DNA of 64,000 nucleotides, from contig NC_081410.1 in the NCBI RefSeq assembly GCF_030272615.1, positions 291,806,457 to 291,870,456 on the forward strand. Direction: 5' to 3'. This DNA comes from Cryptomeria japonica. Its lineage: Eukaryota; Streptophyta; Pinopsida; Cupressales; Cupressaceae. The notes under the pieces are model-generated. The model ran no database searches. It saw only the letters and a program-made list of their open reading frames with translations, and was not told the origin of the DNA. Shown one piece after another: positions 10,112 to 48,600 of this stretch. How positions within the stretch are numbered: position 1 is the first letter of the stretch; the number at the start of each line of letters is the position of its first letter. The position numbers and the translations under genes are program-made.

Positions 10112-12573
10112 ATGGGATGCCCCACCTATTAGGAGACAAATACTTCTAGTTTTGGTGCTACCTTGAGATGGTATGCTTGAGTTTGATAATATAGTCATTT
10201 AGTTTATGATTAGATCTTAATTATGATATGTTGCTCATTTGGAATAATCTAATTATGCTCTTGAATGCTTTATATTTAAGGTGAAATTGAAAACACAATA
10301 TGGCTTAGTTGGTTATGCAATGGTAAACTCAAATGGAGAAAATGTCTTTGAATTGAATTGGGCGTGAGGATCCTCCCTATGGTGAGAAAAGTAAGTGGAA
10401 ACACTTTACGGCATGTGATGATTATAAGTTCTTAGGATTGTGTAATGTCCATCAAGCATGTAAATTTTGGGCATTACAGTATCACCTTAGGAAGATGATC
10501 TCCAGACAAACATCATCAAGGGAGGAAGTAAAGAAGATGCATTAACAGAAGATGAGTGTAAATGCACTTCCAAATCAATGCAGGACTCTGATTTGTGTGG
10601 CAACAATAGTTTGGACAGGCAATAGATACCTCCCTCAACCAAAGCCAGGTACCCATTGGATAAACCTCCTCAAAGTCATCATTTTTATACTTGTCGCCTG
10701 TCTGTGTCAATCTCCATAACTCTAATTTATGTATTTCTGATACTAGAGTGGCTTGATAGCTCTGAGGGAGAGTAGCTAATATAGTTACATTGTTAGTAAT
10801 GACTTGTCTTGGCTTCATAATTTGCATGGTATAATTGTGCAACCAGTGCTTTAAACTTTAAACAATACATCAGACAGAGGATGAAGACCATCATTTGGAG
10901 ACAAAGGACTCAATGGAGAAGAATGATTCTGATGAGGTTCCAATGACTACCACAGATGCACAAATGATGACTTTTTCTCGGGAAGAATAGAAGAAATCAG
11001 TATGAGACTTGATGCAAATGTCTGACTCATACTTTTACTAATCACCAGATTTTTTTGGTGCTGAATTTTTTCAGAGTAAACTCACAACTCACCTCTGCCA
11101 AGTTTTCTGCAGTTTTTTGCTGCCTTTCTGCCAAGTTGCAATTGAGTGCTCAGAAAATATGTGGGATATACTCGTCCCCTGTAAAATACACAGAAAAAAT
11201 ACAATTTTCGCACTCAAAACATGTGCATTTTTGCCTCTATGAGCCCTACATACCCAGGGGAAAGATTATACTACCAATTTAGCATTCGGGTGTAAAAATA
11301 GTTTTTTTGCCTTCTTAAGAATTATGAAAATGGCATGCACCATGAAGGTCTGTGTGATCTTGAAGGCCTTCATTCAGGTTTGGTGATAGGGACTCTGCCC
11401 TTTAACCCCATCCTGTACCACAAGAAGGAACAACTGCCCCAAAACCCCGCCAGAATCATTTGATACATTTTGTAACAGTATTTTGCATAAAACTTTTTTT
11501 TTAAGAAACTTGAGTATTTTTAAAATTGTTGAGTCGGAATTTTCGGTCTGCCAAGTTTGAGTCCAATCTGAGTATGCAAACGGTGGTTTGACTATTAAAC
11601 AATTACACATTTTGTTGAGATTCATGATGAGCTTACCAAAATAGACCTTATGGGATGGAAGTGGATAAAACAAGTATTTAATGGAAGATATCAGCATCAT
11701 GTACATATTTGCTAGAGTGGGGAGGGAGACACTCCCAAGAATAAAGGTCACACCTAAGCTGACGAAAGGGTATATGAAACTATCTCCATCCAGACTAATC
11801 CAGCCAATCATTCAAACTGCTACCGACAGCTTATATTTCTTGTAGACAGACAACATAATTTCATCATATAGAGGTTGGCTGAGAAAAAGTTATCTGAGAT
11901 CAACAAGGCAAGAGATGCTTTGTTGGAGAAAATAAAATAAAATTTTGCCAAAGAAAGGGGAATATTCAGTGAAAATACTCGTGAACATTCATAACCAGGT
12001 TCTCATGGGTATGTCAGAAAGTTTTATGGTCTTTTGGATTGCACCCTACCAACTCTCTCCCACATTTTTTTTTTGCAGAGTAAGGTCCCTCACTTATATA
12101 ACTCTGCCACTGTTTTTAATGTGCATGTACCCGCTTATATTAATATAATATAGTGTATGATAAAATAAGACTGCAATTTTATTAGTCTTCATTACAGAAA
12201 ATGCATTTTTGTTAACTTTGTTATAAAGGAACACATTTGTTTGCTTGTACCACAAGGATCTAAAAGCATAATCAAATGACTCCTACTCTACCACAAAGTA
12301 ACTAAACCAATACTTAAAGATACTTTTTCAAAATAAAGAAAAACCTTTGTCCTTCTTACTCTTTAAATGTCTGTACCACTATTTCCTTTGTTAGTTTCCC
12401 TGGGACTTTGAGCCAGGGTGTTAAAAATATAATGAGAATGTTTCCTCTCTGTATTTTGATTATGGGTGAGGACCCCGATAGATTCCCTCACTTAACTAAT
12501 AAAAAAAATACAAGAACAGGTGCGGTCAGAAAATGTCACTAATGCAAAGATATAAAACAATCATGAAATTCTT
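10112..12573. other. Non-coding stretch, probably intron downstream of kinase exon 6
   Basis: I find no supported exon here on either strand. I looked on the minus strand for the next expected kinase segment (subdomains X-XI and the autoinhibitory region) and did not find it. The stretch contains one copy of a dispersed repeat (about 11350-11590) related to 14690-15100. If the kinase gene is intact, this region and the copia nest to its left are intron. Confidence 0.5.
11350..11590. repeat. Dispersed repeat copy 1 (hAT-like non-autonomous element, tentative)
   Basis: This shares a core with 14850-15100: a GGGRCTCYRCCCYTT stretch, then CATTTGATACATTTT, then a segment ending in a GAGTATGCAAAC-like terminus. 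About 32 of 40 bases match in the best block. The GC-rich, palindrome-like interior and the terminal sequence resemble non-autonomous DNA transposons. I could not find target duplications. Confidence 0.4.
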
Positions 12574-12576
12574 CTA

Positions 12577-38485
<25,909 letters not shown>

Positions 38486-38720
38486 AATAATAAAAGAAAT
38501 GAATTATCATATGCGTCTTCCTCTTCCTCTTGCTGATCTTTTCATGTATATTTCTCTCACAGATTGTGATGGCGTTGACAGGGAAGGAGGAAAAACGATG
38601 CACGAGGGAAGTAACGACCTTCCTTTCCCCTCGTGAAAGGGGTGAAAAGTTAAAAAGGCGTGCCCACGTAAGCAAGTGAATTGAATTGATATACAGGAAA
38701 GCCCCAGCTTCAGTAATCTT
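38486..38720 (-). promoter_or_regulatory. Putative promoter and 5' UTR of the kinase
   Basis: Upstream of the ATG on the minus strand, TGTATATCAA (38696-38687) could act as a TATA element, and TACGTGGGC (38670-38662) contains an ACGTG core of the ABRE/G-box type. The first 150 bp before the ATG are purine-rich and contain no upstream ATG in good context except within AT-rich words. Inferred from sequence words only. Confidence 0.3.
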
Positions 38721-40676
38721 AATTCCTAGAAACAGACAAGTGCTAAATTGGGGCCAATTCTTTTCATCGCCATTAGGCCTACTTATTGTTCCAAACTTCA
38801 CCCCATCAGAATTTACTAGGACGGAAATGGTGAAATTTGACGGGCCATGCCATTTCCTATTTAGTTTTGCCCCCATTTTGAGGAAAAGTCTTGATACATG
38901 TCAAATGACGCTCAGCTTTCTCATTTTTAGATATTTTTATTTGTATATTTATTTTGATCTAATCTTTATCTATTTAGATTTTATTATTTATAAAGTTAGA
39001 GTCAAGTTCACATTGATAAGGTGTATTTAATACAATTGTCTTCATATATATATTTTAATTTAATTATATTAAGAGGTGTAATTCTATAGTGACAGTATGT
39101 GTATAGGAAGTCAACATAATATTTGTAAGAAAAACAAAATGTGATAATATTTATTATTTGATTTCTTCAATTTAGAATGAAGGACGAAGTTGTTAGCAAT
39201 TAATAGTAAATTTAGAACTTAAAATGTAGGAAGAAATAAAAGTTTATATTTTGCACAAATTTCTTCTAAGCTAGCATTTCAAATTGAAGTTTTTCTAGTA
39301 CCTCAGAATCAAAAATATAAAATTTAAGCTAATTAAGTATAGTTTGTGTGATTTAGTGCTATGTGGTAGTATTTGTATTGAATGCAAATGACATAAATGA
39401 AATATGTATAAAATATAGCTTAAATCAAACCAAATACATGCAAACCTCAAAAAGATCAAATGAAGTATCGACGTAGATAGATGAATGTGGTTGCTTTAAG
39501 ATTCCTGGAGCATATGATATGATCAAAATGATTAGATCATAAAATGAACATCATAATTAGATCATAGAATGAACAGCACACCATAACAATAGCATAAGAT
39601 TCTATCCTCTAAACGGGATGAGAAACCTCCTTAAATAGAATTATTAATAAGAGAACCAAGGGATAGGATTAAGAGGTTTAATGGATGGCTAAGATTAAAG
39701 AAGGATTAGGGCTCTAGGTAAAAGTTGTATTTATGTGACAAGTGTCACATGAGGGATAAGATCTACTGCTTGAGATAAGGTTAGGGCAACATCCATGAGA
39801 ATGGCTAAGATTAAGAGGTTAAGTTGAGATGGATGGATAGGATATAAAGATGAGTTGATGTTTGGATAGGTATTGACATAATATTATTAAGAGCCAAACT
39901 CTCATAATATATAATGTTCTTATAATGTTAGAGGATTCCTCACCACTTTGGATTGGAAAAATATTATTGAATTTGAAATAAATTATTCCAAAGCACTGTG
40001 TGTAAATTGTTATTGTTTATCAAAGATCTTTTTAGTTAAAATTATTTGTATTTATTTTTTTCAATATTCTAATAAGGTTGTTTATTTTAAATTTTTTTTA
40101 AAGTTCAATCGTCACCAACTTTATGTGGACTTTAATAAATAAATAAATATATAACCAAATATAAAATTAGATCTAAAATATTCATGTAAGGTTATTAGAA
40201 TTATAAAAGATCACACTTTGGAAATAGAAAATAACATGCATAGAATGCAATTTACTCACTATAAAATTAAATATCATTTTGGTTTCTTTTTACTCTTGAT
40301 TTTCACTATAAAGCTAAAGATTATTTATAAAGTGATTTTTTTTCACTATAAAGTTAAACACTATTTTAATGTGATATTTTTTCACCATGAAGTTAAAAAC
40401 TTTTTTTTATTGGAGTGTTTAATTTTTAAGGGATATAAAATATTTATTTTGTTTTCTTATTAAAGAGGTTTATTTTAATTTCATATATGTAATTTTAATT
40501 ACATATATGATATTATCATTGTTATCTTTTATTATATATTTTTTTTAATTTATTTTAATATTCATAATTGAATTTTTTTTTAAATGTTCATTTATCTTAT
40601 AAATATCTCTAACATGCGATAAGTGTTAGACACTTATCACAAAAGAAAAAGAAGGGGTGATATTTTTGTTGGCATT
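38721..40676. other. Intergenic flank upstream of the kinase
   Basis: AT-rich with no supported gene. It contains degenerate repeats of TTTTCACTATAAAGTTAAA (about 40255-40400) and a small perfect inverted repeat GATAAGTGT-TAG-ACACTTATC at 40618-40638, next to the copia LTR. Nothing else assigned. Confidence 0.5.
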
Positions 40677-42171
40677 ATAACAGACAAGGGGAGATTGTTG
40701 GCATTTCAATAAGGATATTGAGAAGGTTGTTGATAATTATGGATATAACTGATTAAGGATGTTTATTGTCTTAATATTATTATTGTGTCATTGATGTCAA
40801 GAAATTGATTTTCTAATTCAGTATGATGTTGTCATATCTTAAGAAGTATGATTTGATAAGTATAAAGATGTCGGTAAAAGACACAGAAAGATTGTGATGA
40901 ATAAAGGGAGAAATAAGTTATTCAATGGGCAACTATTACCGAGTTAGACAATGATGAGATCATGATGTTTAGATTGTTTTGATATCCTATATATGCTATT
41001 GATTGAAAGGTTAATACTATACTATGTTACCTAGCAAAGAACCTAGTCGGTAAACCCTAAGGAACCTAGTCGGTAAACTCTAAGGTTATCGCTATCAGTT
41101 AATGAAGGTGGAAGGTCTACTGAGTGAAGTTTAGTATTTACCGAGTTGCAACCGAGCTGTAACAGAATACATTAAATGATTAAATGTGTTATTTAATGAA
41201 GGAAGCTGATGAGCTGGAATAGATTAAATGATTGGTATGTTGTGCATGAAGTTTGTTAAAAGAATCTATGGCAATAAAAGATCGGCAGAAAGATCTACAG
41301 CTCAAATTGAACCGCAATACCTTAGCACAAGTTCCAAGAAATGTATGCAAGTTCCAAGGCAAGGTAAAACGTTTTCAAATCGAAGGATACATTGAACCTG
41401 GTCAAATTTAAAGATCTGATGGCTATGATTGATCATGGGATATGTGATCAAGGAGATTAAGCGGTTAGCAAATTGCTTATAAATAAGGAACTGTTGATAA
41501 ACAATGTATGCGGGCAAGTGTAAGCGCAGGGATGCTACATAGTGATTACCGAGCTCAGAAGCTTGAAGACCTGTTTGATTAAATGAGTGTAGAGCCCAGC
41601 AGAGGGACAAGATAAGTCCTATGACTAGATTGTTTTGAGCAAATAAGAATCTGCTTTAGCATTTTTGATGTGAAGTTGCAGAAATATTTTATTATTGTTA
41701 TTTTGTAAAGTGACAGAAAATCTCTTAACCGAGTGGACTTAACAGTCTTATTTGTAAAACCCTCTAGCAAGGTGACATTCTGATTGAGTGTTTGAAATCC
41801 TTTAACAAGGTCACTTCTAACAAGGTGAAGATCCTAACAGATCTAAGGGAAATCCCTTAACTGGGTCACATCTAGCAATGTGTTTGTAATCTTTAACAGG
41901 ATTTTCTTTTAACCGAGCATACTCTAGAAGAGTATATTTCTTAGTGGGTCCGAAATCCCATAGTGGTTTTTCCCTATTTGGGTTTCCACGTTAAATCTGG
42001 TGTTATGAGTGTTATGATGTTTATATGCTTATAAGTTTGCATGTTTGGCAGTTTTGGTTATATTGTTGAAGTACATGTTATGAGGTTGCATCTGTTGTTT
42101 TTATGGAAGATTAAGTTTGTATGATTCACCCCCCCCCCCTCATCGTGTTAGCTTGGCATCTGTACTTAACA
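40677..42171 (+). repeat. copia 5' LTR (about 1495 bp)
   Basis: It starts TGTTGGCATTATAACAG and ends near CTGTACTTAACA. The first 728 bp correspond to 63273-64000. It contains a C homopolymer (42129-42140) near its end. The exact 3' boundary could be up to 24 bp further right, because the primer site is not adjacent to the CA chosen. Confidence 0.8.
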
Positions 42172-42255
42172 ATTAGAATCAGAACTATCAATTTGTATCA
42201 GAGCTTTGGACTCCGGAAGAAAAAGTTTAAAGGCACTTGAGGAAAAGATCCAAAG

Positions 42256-42682
42256 ATGTATAAGAGGGATGTACCGAAGCTGAACAAGTCTAGTTTCTCT
42301 ACATGGCAGAAAAGGATGAAGCTACACCTATCAGGAGTTGGAGAATATGTTGTATATTATCTGGAAAATGATTTCATTACACCTAGCACCTATCCATTGA
42401 CAATGGAAGAGATAAAGGCAAAGCAAGAACATATTCAAGCAATGATTGAAATAACATCTACATTGACCAACTCAGAGTTTAATGATCTAGAAGGCTGCAA
42501 TGATGCCAAGGCAATGTGGGACAAGCTCATATTTATGTATGGCAGTGATGAACATGTTCAAAGAGCAAAAGTGGATAGTCTAAGAGGACAACTTGAATCT
42601 ATGAGGATGAATGAAGGTGAGAACATAACCCAGTACAAGGTTAAAGGAGATTGTCAATCAAATCAAAGGAGCAGTAGGAACC
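42256..42682 (+). pseudogene. copia Gag, N-terminal part
   Basis: It starts with MYKRDVPKLNKSSFSTWQ and runs to the gypsy insertion. It contains FNDLEGCNDAKAMWDKL, the usual copia Gag core. A 1-nt frameshift near 42640 puts the last codons out of frame. In the correct frame the sequence continues as KEIVNQIKGAVGT across the GAACC site into 58866. Split and non-functional. Confidence 0.85.
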
Positions 42683-43466
42683 TGTAGACACCCAAAATTG
42701 TCATGTATAATTAAATAAATATTTTATTTATTTAATTATCTAAGCCTAATTCTTCTATTAATTAAATAAATTTTTATTTATTTAATTAATTCATTTATCC
42801 TCTTCTAGCCTTATTTCTTATTTAAATAAATACATTTATTTATTTAAATTATCCTTTTCCTAAATTAAATAAATATTTTATTTATTTAATTGTCCTACTT
42901 CTTCTATTTATTAAATAAATATTTATTTATTTAATTAATTCATTATCTTTTTCTACACATGACACATGTCATTCATCTCTTAATTCATACACTACCTACC
43001 CCTTTCATTATTTTGGTATTTCTTATACCTACCCTCTAATCCTAGCCGACCTCTCTTTCTACACCTCTCAATCTTAACCCTCCATTTCTTATTGTGTCTT
43101 CTATTTAAGGAGATGCTTTCTTCATTGTCAAACCCTAATAAGACAGGCTAATGATCTTTCATGCAACTTGGCTACACTAAGATCCTACTTGCAACCACAT
43201 TCCGTTCTTTGTTGAGCTCTTGTGCATATAAAAATCTGAGAGCAAATATATCAAGCAAGATCAATGGAGATAGGAAGAATGGAGATCAAAACCCTATTGG
43301 ACATGTGATGGTATAATCTTTGTGATTTTGAGTTATTTTACATTGTCTTAGGTAATCTTCATATGTTATGGTGGATCTTTGTTCATTGTTAGGCTAGGGT
43401 TTTGTGGTTGAATTCATTTAGCCTTTCAATATTGTTGTTTATTGTTATCCATTTTCACCATAAACA
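42683..43466 (+). repeat. gypsy 5' LTR (784 bp)
   Basis: It starts TGTAGACACCCAAAATTG and ends CACCATAAACA. The first 260 bp hold five AT-only palindromes (TTAAATAAAT...ATTTATTTAA). A TATA-like CATATAAAAA lies at 43225-43234. The internal sequence TTTTGGCACGCCCGGTGGGA begins directly after the LTR and holds the primer-binding site. I do not assign the tRNA. Confidence 0.97.
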
Positions 43467-43578
43467 TTTTGGCACGCCCGGTGGGACTCTTGTCCCTTTG
43501 CATTTAACAATTTTGTTGCAGATTTTGCATTTTTAAAGTTGCAGATCGGACAGTTTTCGACAACATTTTAGGTTTTTC

Positions 43579-43837
43579 CGCGTCTGCGAGTGTTTGGATC
43601 GCGTTTTTGTGTTTCAGAAGCGTCTACGATATAGAGAATCGCGTCTGTGTTTATGCCAATCTTTATTTTTTTTGCAGGTTTTTGGAATCGCGTCTGAGAA
43701 TTTTAACCGCGTCTGTGATGGATCTTATCGCGTCTGCACTTGGAAGTCGCGTCTGTGATCTCTGATCGCGTCTGTGAACTACAGAACCGCGTCTGTGTCG
43801 TACAGACGCGTCTGCGTCTGGTATAAAGGCATCTGTG
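43579..43837 (+). repeat. CGCGTCTGTG decamer array, about 20-bp phase (leader)
   Basis: CGCGTCTG-type words start at about 43579, 43600, 43619, 43640, 43689, 43708, 43729, 43748, 43767, 43788, 43807 and 43828. Spacing is 19-21 bp except for one gap. The decamers are conserved while the intervening 10 bp vary, so this is not a simple tandem duplication. Confidence 0.85.
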
Positions 43838-45053
43838 CATTCTGTTTTGCAATTTTTCAATTTTTCCTTGATTCGGGTTTTCGGATTTTGTACTTAGGGT
43901 TTCAGATCTAGTTTGTTTTCGACTAACTCTTACAGATCTAGCTAACCTGGTTTGTGCAGCTTGCTTTGGAGGCAAAAAAAAAAAAACATTTTTGTTGAAG
44001 GCCCCTTTTCACAAAGTCTTTGGGGTTTTCTAAAAATTTACCTAACTTGTGTGCTTGCAGGAAGGGGTAATCATTTGAAACAACCCAAACTACTAACAAA
44101 TTTTGTTGCAGGGCCTTGGCTAGGGTTTTGTAATTTTGTTGTGTGCCTTGTTTTCATAGACTAGCAAACACATCCATTGGTGCACTAAAATTGAATCATT
44201 GTCTTTTGTGTCTTGAGCAATAGGCTCTTTTTGTTTAATCTTTAGAGGGCCTGTCTTCCCATGTGGTCATTAGGACTACTAGTGAGAAGAGAGCGACCCA
44301 AGTGGTAGCGAGGAAAACCCACCTCATCCAAACCACTATAATCAAATGTATTCATGGTGAAAACTATGAATAACGTGTGCTGATTAGTTCATACCGACAC
44401 TATGTCTCCCCATAAACCCGTTTGATCAAATTTATTTGATCATTTATAGGGCGTAACCCCTACCGGCTGGGAGCCTTCTGTATTTACAGAGCTGAAAGTG
44501 CCGCATGTATGGCCACATGAGCGGATGCCCTTACTAGCACCTCTTTGTTTTAGATGCCCAAATCCTTCTAGTTGTTGAGGCAGGAGGTCGGACCTCTGGT
44601 AGCGGCCCACACACATACGGTTCTTAGTAGAGATACAAAGTTCACCATGGGGAGTTTTCATGGGGACTGATGCTTGGCTGACCCGAGAAGTGAGTGCCGA
44701 GGGTGGAGCCAGTGAGGTCAAGCATCTAAGTATCCGCTCTGAATAGCGTAGCCTCGGGGGTAAAACCCTATGTGGGATCAACAACTATTGTCTTGGCCAG
44801 CCCTAAGATTTGTGCTTGTCTTATGCTAAACACTCAAACATTCAAGACAAAACAGCAAAACATTGTGTCTTTTGTGTCTTCAAGTGTATGCAAAAACTTT
44901 TTACATCAAACAACACACTTTTGGAGTCTAAACAGTTTGCAAACATTGAGTCATCAACATTGTGTCCTCTTGTCACGAAAAACAGTCGAAAAATCAGATT
45001 TGGTCACAACAAAACAACTTCACAGATAGGAAAAATTGCACTAAGGTTACAGA

Positions 45054-45210
45054 AACGCATCTGTGTCTGTTCAAACCGTGTCTGTGTCGGATAAGCGCGC
45101 CTGTGAAGTACAGAATAGCGTCTGTGTTTTTATCAGCGTCTGTGTCAAACAGAGAGGCGTCTGTGTCTGGGAATCGCGTCTGTGAAGTATACAGAGGCGT
45201 CTGTGTCAGG
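45054..45210 (+). repeat. Second CGTCTGTG decamer cluster in the leader
   Basis: Eight variants (CGCATCTGTG, CCGTGTCTGTG, GCGCGCCTGTG, AGCGTCTGTG and others) occur at roughly 18-22 bp spacing, same orientation as the first cluster, about 490 bp before the Gag ATG. Confidence 0.75.
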
Positions 45211-45698
45211 ATTTGAAAACTTTAACAGTCAAGCAAACAAAGAAAATCAGTTTCGGCATACTTGAGCTTCTTAGGTTGTCTCTTCAGGTTTCATCTAGCA
45301 TTCAGCCTGTTCTAAGGTTTCACACAGTCCATCATTGCTTCATACCTCATTTTACATTCATACTTGTCTAAACTTGAGTCAAAAGGGTCACTTGCTTGTC
45401 CTCACTATACTCTTTCAACACACTACATACTACTACACTTTGCTAAGTGGTCCCTCATCAAGGTTTCTTACCTTTGGGTCTCATTTGGTCTTACTTAGAG
45501 TCAAGGTCAGCTTACCTCATCAAGAGAAACTATCCTCTCTTTGGAAGTCACACCTACTCTACTACGTACATTATTGGTCTTACACTTTGGACATTGCAAG
45601 TACACCTCAAGATTCACTTACACTCCATACAACTCTTGGTCTTCCATACTTTTTCATTCTTCATCTAGTTTCTCACATCTTGGTCTAACACCTAGTTC

Positions 45699-48600
45699 AT
45701 GGTTGAAACCCGCCTTCAAAAATCTAAGAGAATAGCTAAAGAAGCTCAAGAATCCGTAAATATGAGTTCTTATGAGTATGACAATGATCTATTCTACAAT
45801 CCTGAGCACACTACATTACCAGACATGAATGTTTATAGACACAATCCAAATGTGGAAAGCGCAAACACTATAAACAACAATGCTACGCACAATGACAATG
45901 TTGACAATTCTTCAATACTATCAGCAGACATACAAGAATCCATAATGGACCCTCAATTCAATAGATTGGTTGAAGAGATAATGAGGAGAGATCGTCAATA
46001 CTTTTTAAACATGATGGCACAAAGTGGAGCTAAAATACCGCATGATTTTGACTTATCTCAACTTATGGAAAGTCGACCCTCACAACAAACTCAACCCAAC
46101 ATGGATCAAAGGAGACCAAATAGTGGAGGAAATAGAGGACCGAATAATATGATGCCTGAGTCACCATCAGCTTTGCTTCAAAAGCCAGCAATCCCACATA
46201 CACAAGCTCAAACATATGATACTTACACTCAAGGACCATCATGGAGGCCTTATGCTCAATCACATGCTCAAGGTATGAATCAATCAAAACAAGTGGATAC
46301 TCAAGGACATCCTCAAAATTTTGACACAAGGAGACCTCATGTCAAAATTGGGGGCAACACAATGGAAAATGAAAGGCCTATTGAATATGGTATATATGCA
46401 CAAAATAGATATGGGGTCCCTCAACATGAAGTTATGCCAAGTGCTCCATATATGTCGCAACAATATAGACCTCCATATGGACATGTCTACGATCAGTATC
46501 ATCCATACATGCAACAAGCTCCTCCTCAAATGGGTGTTTCAAACATGGGGTATGCTATAAGAAATCCATCTCCTCCCAAGAACAATTTGGAGCAACAAAT
46601 AAGAGATCTACAAAAGAAAATGGAGGACATGAGTACACCAAAACCTACATACACTATGAGAGATATATGTCCTTATCCCTTCGATAAGAGCATTCCAATG
46701 CCTCCATTTCCTCCACACTTTGTAACGCCAAAATTTGACAAATATAGAGGGAGAGGAGACCCCAAGGCACACATAAGACAATTCTTCACAGCCTGCATTG
46801 AGGTAGTGGCAGAAGAAACATACTTGATGAGGTTGTTTCCACAAAGCTTAGGCGATCAAGCTATGGAATGGTTTTCTCAATTACCTCCTGGTATTAAGTC
46901 ATGGGGCGACTTGGTAGAGGCATTCATTCAGCATTTCTCTTACAACATTGAAACAGATGTCTCAGTTACTACCTTGTGCAATACTAAACAAAAGGAAGGA
47001 GAATCTTTCGCAACATTTTTACAAAGATGGAGAAATCTAGCTAGCAGATGCTCTTGCGAAATCCCACAGAAACAAATGGTGGAGATGTTCACACAAAACG
47101 TTAATAAGGCTATTGGCTATGATCTCAGAAAAGCTTGTTTGTCTACATTCAAGGATGTCATTGAAAAGGGCCTAGCAACAGAAAAGGTCTTAATTGAACA
47201 AGGAGTTATCAAGCTATTTAAAGAAAACAAAGAAGACTTCAAAGGAAAGGACAAACCAAAATTTTGGAACAAGAACAAGAATACAGTTAATGATGGTGTT
47301 GTTGATGCCAACACAGTGAGACCAAAGTTCGTCTTTTCTGGATCAAGTTCTACCAACAATCAGGTGAACAATCAAACAACTTCTAGACCACGAAGGAAGT
47401 ACACTCCATTGGGGGAACCACTTGAATCAGTATTCAAAAAGCTTGTAGCAAACAAAGTAATTACAGTTCCAGATTTTCCTCCTTATGAACCAAAGGTAAA
47501 ACCAAATTGGTGGAATGATGATGAATATTGTGAGTTTCATAAGAGCAAGGGTCACAAGACAGGTAATTGCCATCGATTGAAAAACATTGTGCAAGATCTC
47601 ATTGACAGAGGAGATATAGAGATTGAGGGACATTCATCTAATCAAGAGCATGAGATGTTTAAGGAACCATTCCCAAAACATGACAAAGGAAAAGGCAAAG
47701 TCATAGATGATCAAGCCAATTATACTAGAGCACCTTACAATTGTGATTCTACTATCAATCACATCTCAATGGACAATCATATCTCTACCATTACTATCAA
47801 AAACAAAAATCCTGAGAATCCTTCTCAGAAACCCAAAATTGTCCTAAAAGGTGTGGGATCTTCGTCCGAATCTACCTCTGAATGTCATGTTACAACCCGT
47901 GGAGGTAAGATTACATTGCCAGGTACCTCCACTAAGAATACCAATCTTTCATCAACCAAGCCTGAGTATGACCTTGTAGAACAATTAGGGAAAACACCCG
48001 CACTTATCTCTATTCTTGAGCTCTTACGTATATCTCCTGCACATAAAGCTATCCTTGACAAAATCTTGAGAGATACTGCCGTCCCTACTGATCTGAATGT
48101 GGACCAGTTTCAAGCCATGGTGGGATACCTATCCGTTCCACACTCCCTCACATTTACAGAAGCCGATGACGCCTCCATAAGTCAACCACATAATGCACCT
48201 CTACATGTTGAAGCCTTCATACATAAACACCGAATAAAGCGAGTCCTGATAGATGGAGGAACAGGTCTTAATATTTGTACCTTGAGTACCATAAGACAAT
48301 TGGGATATTCTGACAAGGCTGTGAATGCTACAAACCAAATCACCATTAAGGCTTACGATGATGAAGAGCGCTCGTCCAAGGGCACGGTCACCTTACCACT
48401 AAGAATAGGGCCAGTCACAAAGGATGTGGTTTGTCAAGTCCTAGATCTAGATCTCATGTATAACATATTGCTAGGACGTCCGTGGATTCATGAAATGAGG
48501 GCAGTCCCATCAACATACCATCAGTGCATTAAGTTTCCTCACAATGGAGTCGAGGTAACGGTCAATGGTGATCCAAATCCATTCATATATTGCAATAACT

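Larger units (their letters stand above)
43467..45698 (+). promoter_or_regulatory. Long untranslated leader of the gypsy element with decamer arrays
   Basis: No ORF here has recognisable similarity. It contains a roughly 20-bp-phased array of CGCGTCTGTG-like decamers (43579-43837) and a second cluster (45054-45210). Between them are acceptor-like sites (TTTTTTTTGCAG at 43665-43676, GTGTGCTTGCAG at 44050-44061, TTTTGTTGCAG at 44101-44111), so the leader could be spliced. The translation start at 45699 is the first ATG of the Gag frame. Confidence 0.6.

Noticed and set aside
38686-39030. 114-residue plus-strand frame upstream of the kinase
   Set aside because: AT-rich and hydrophobic by composition, no start context or similarity.
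40618-40638. Perfect inverted repeat as a transposon end or terminator
   Set aside because: Only 9 bp arms and no second copy or target duplication; probably chance next to the copia insertion.
44440-44784. 114-residue minus-strand frame in the gypsy leader
   Set aside because: No similarity recognised; the region is better explained as untranslated leader.
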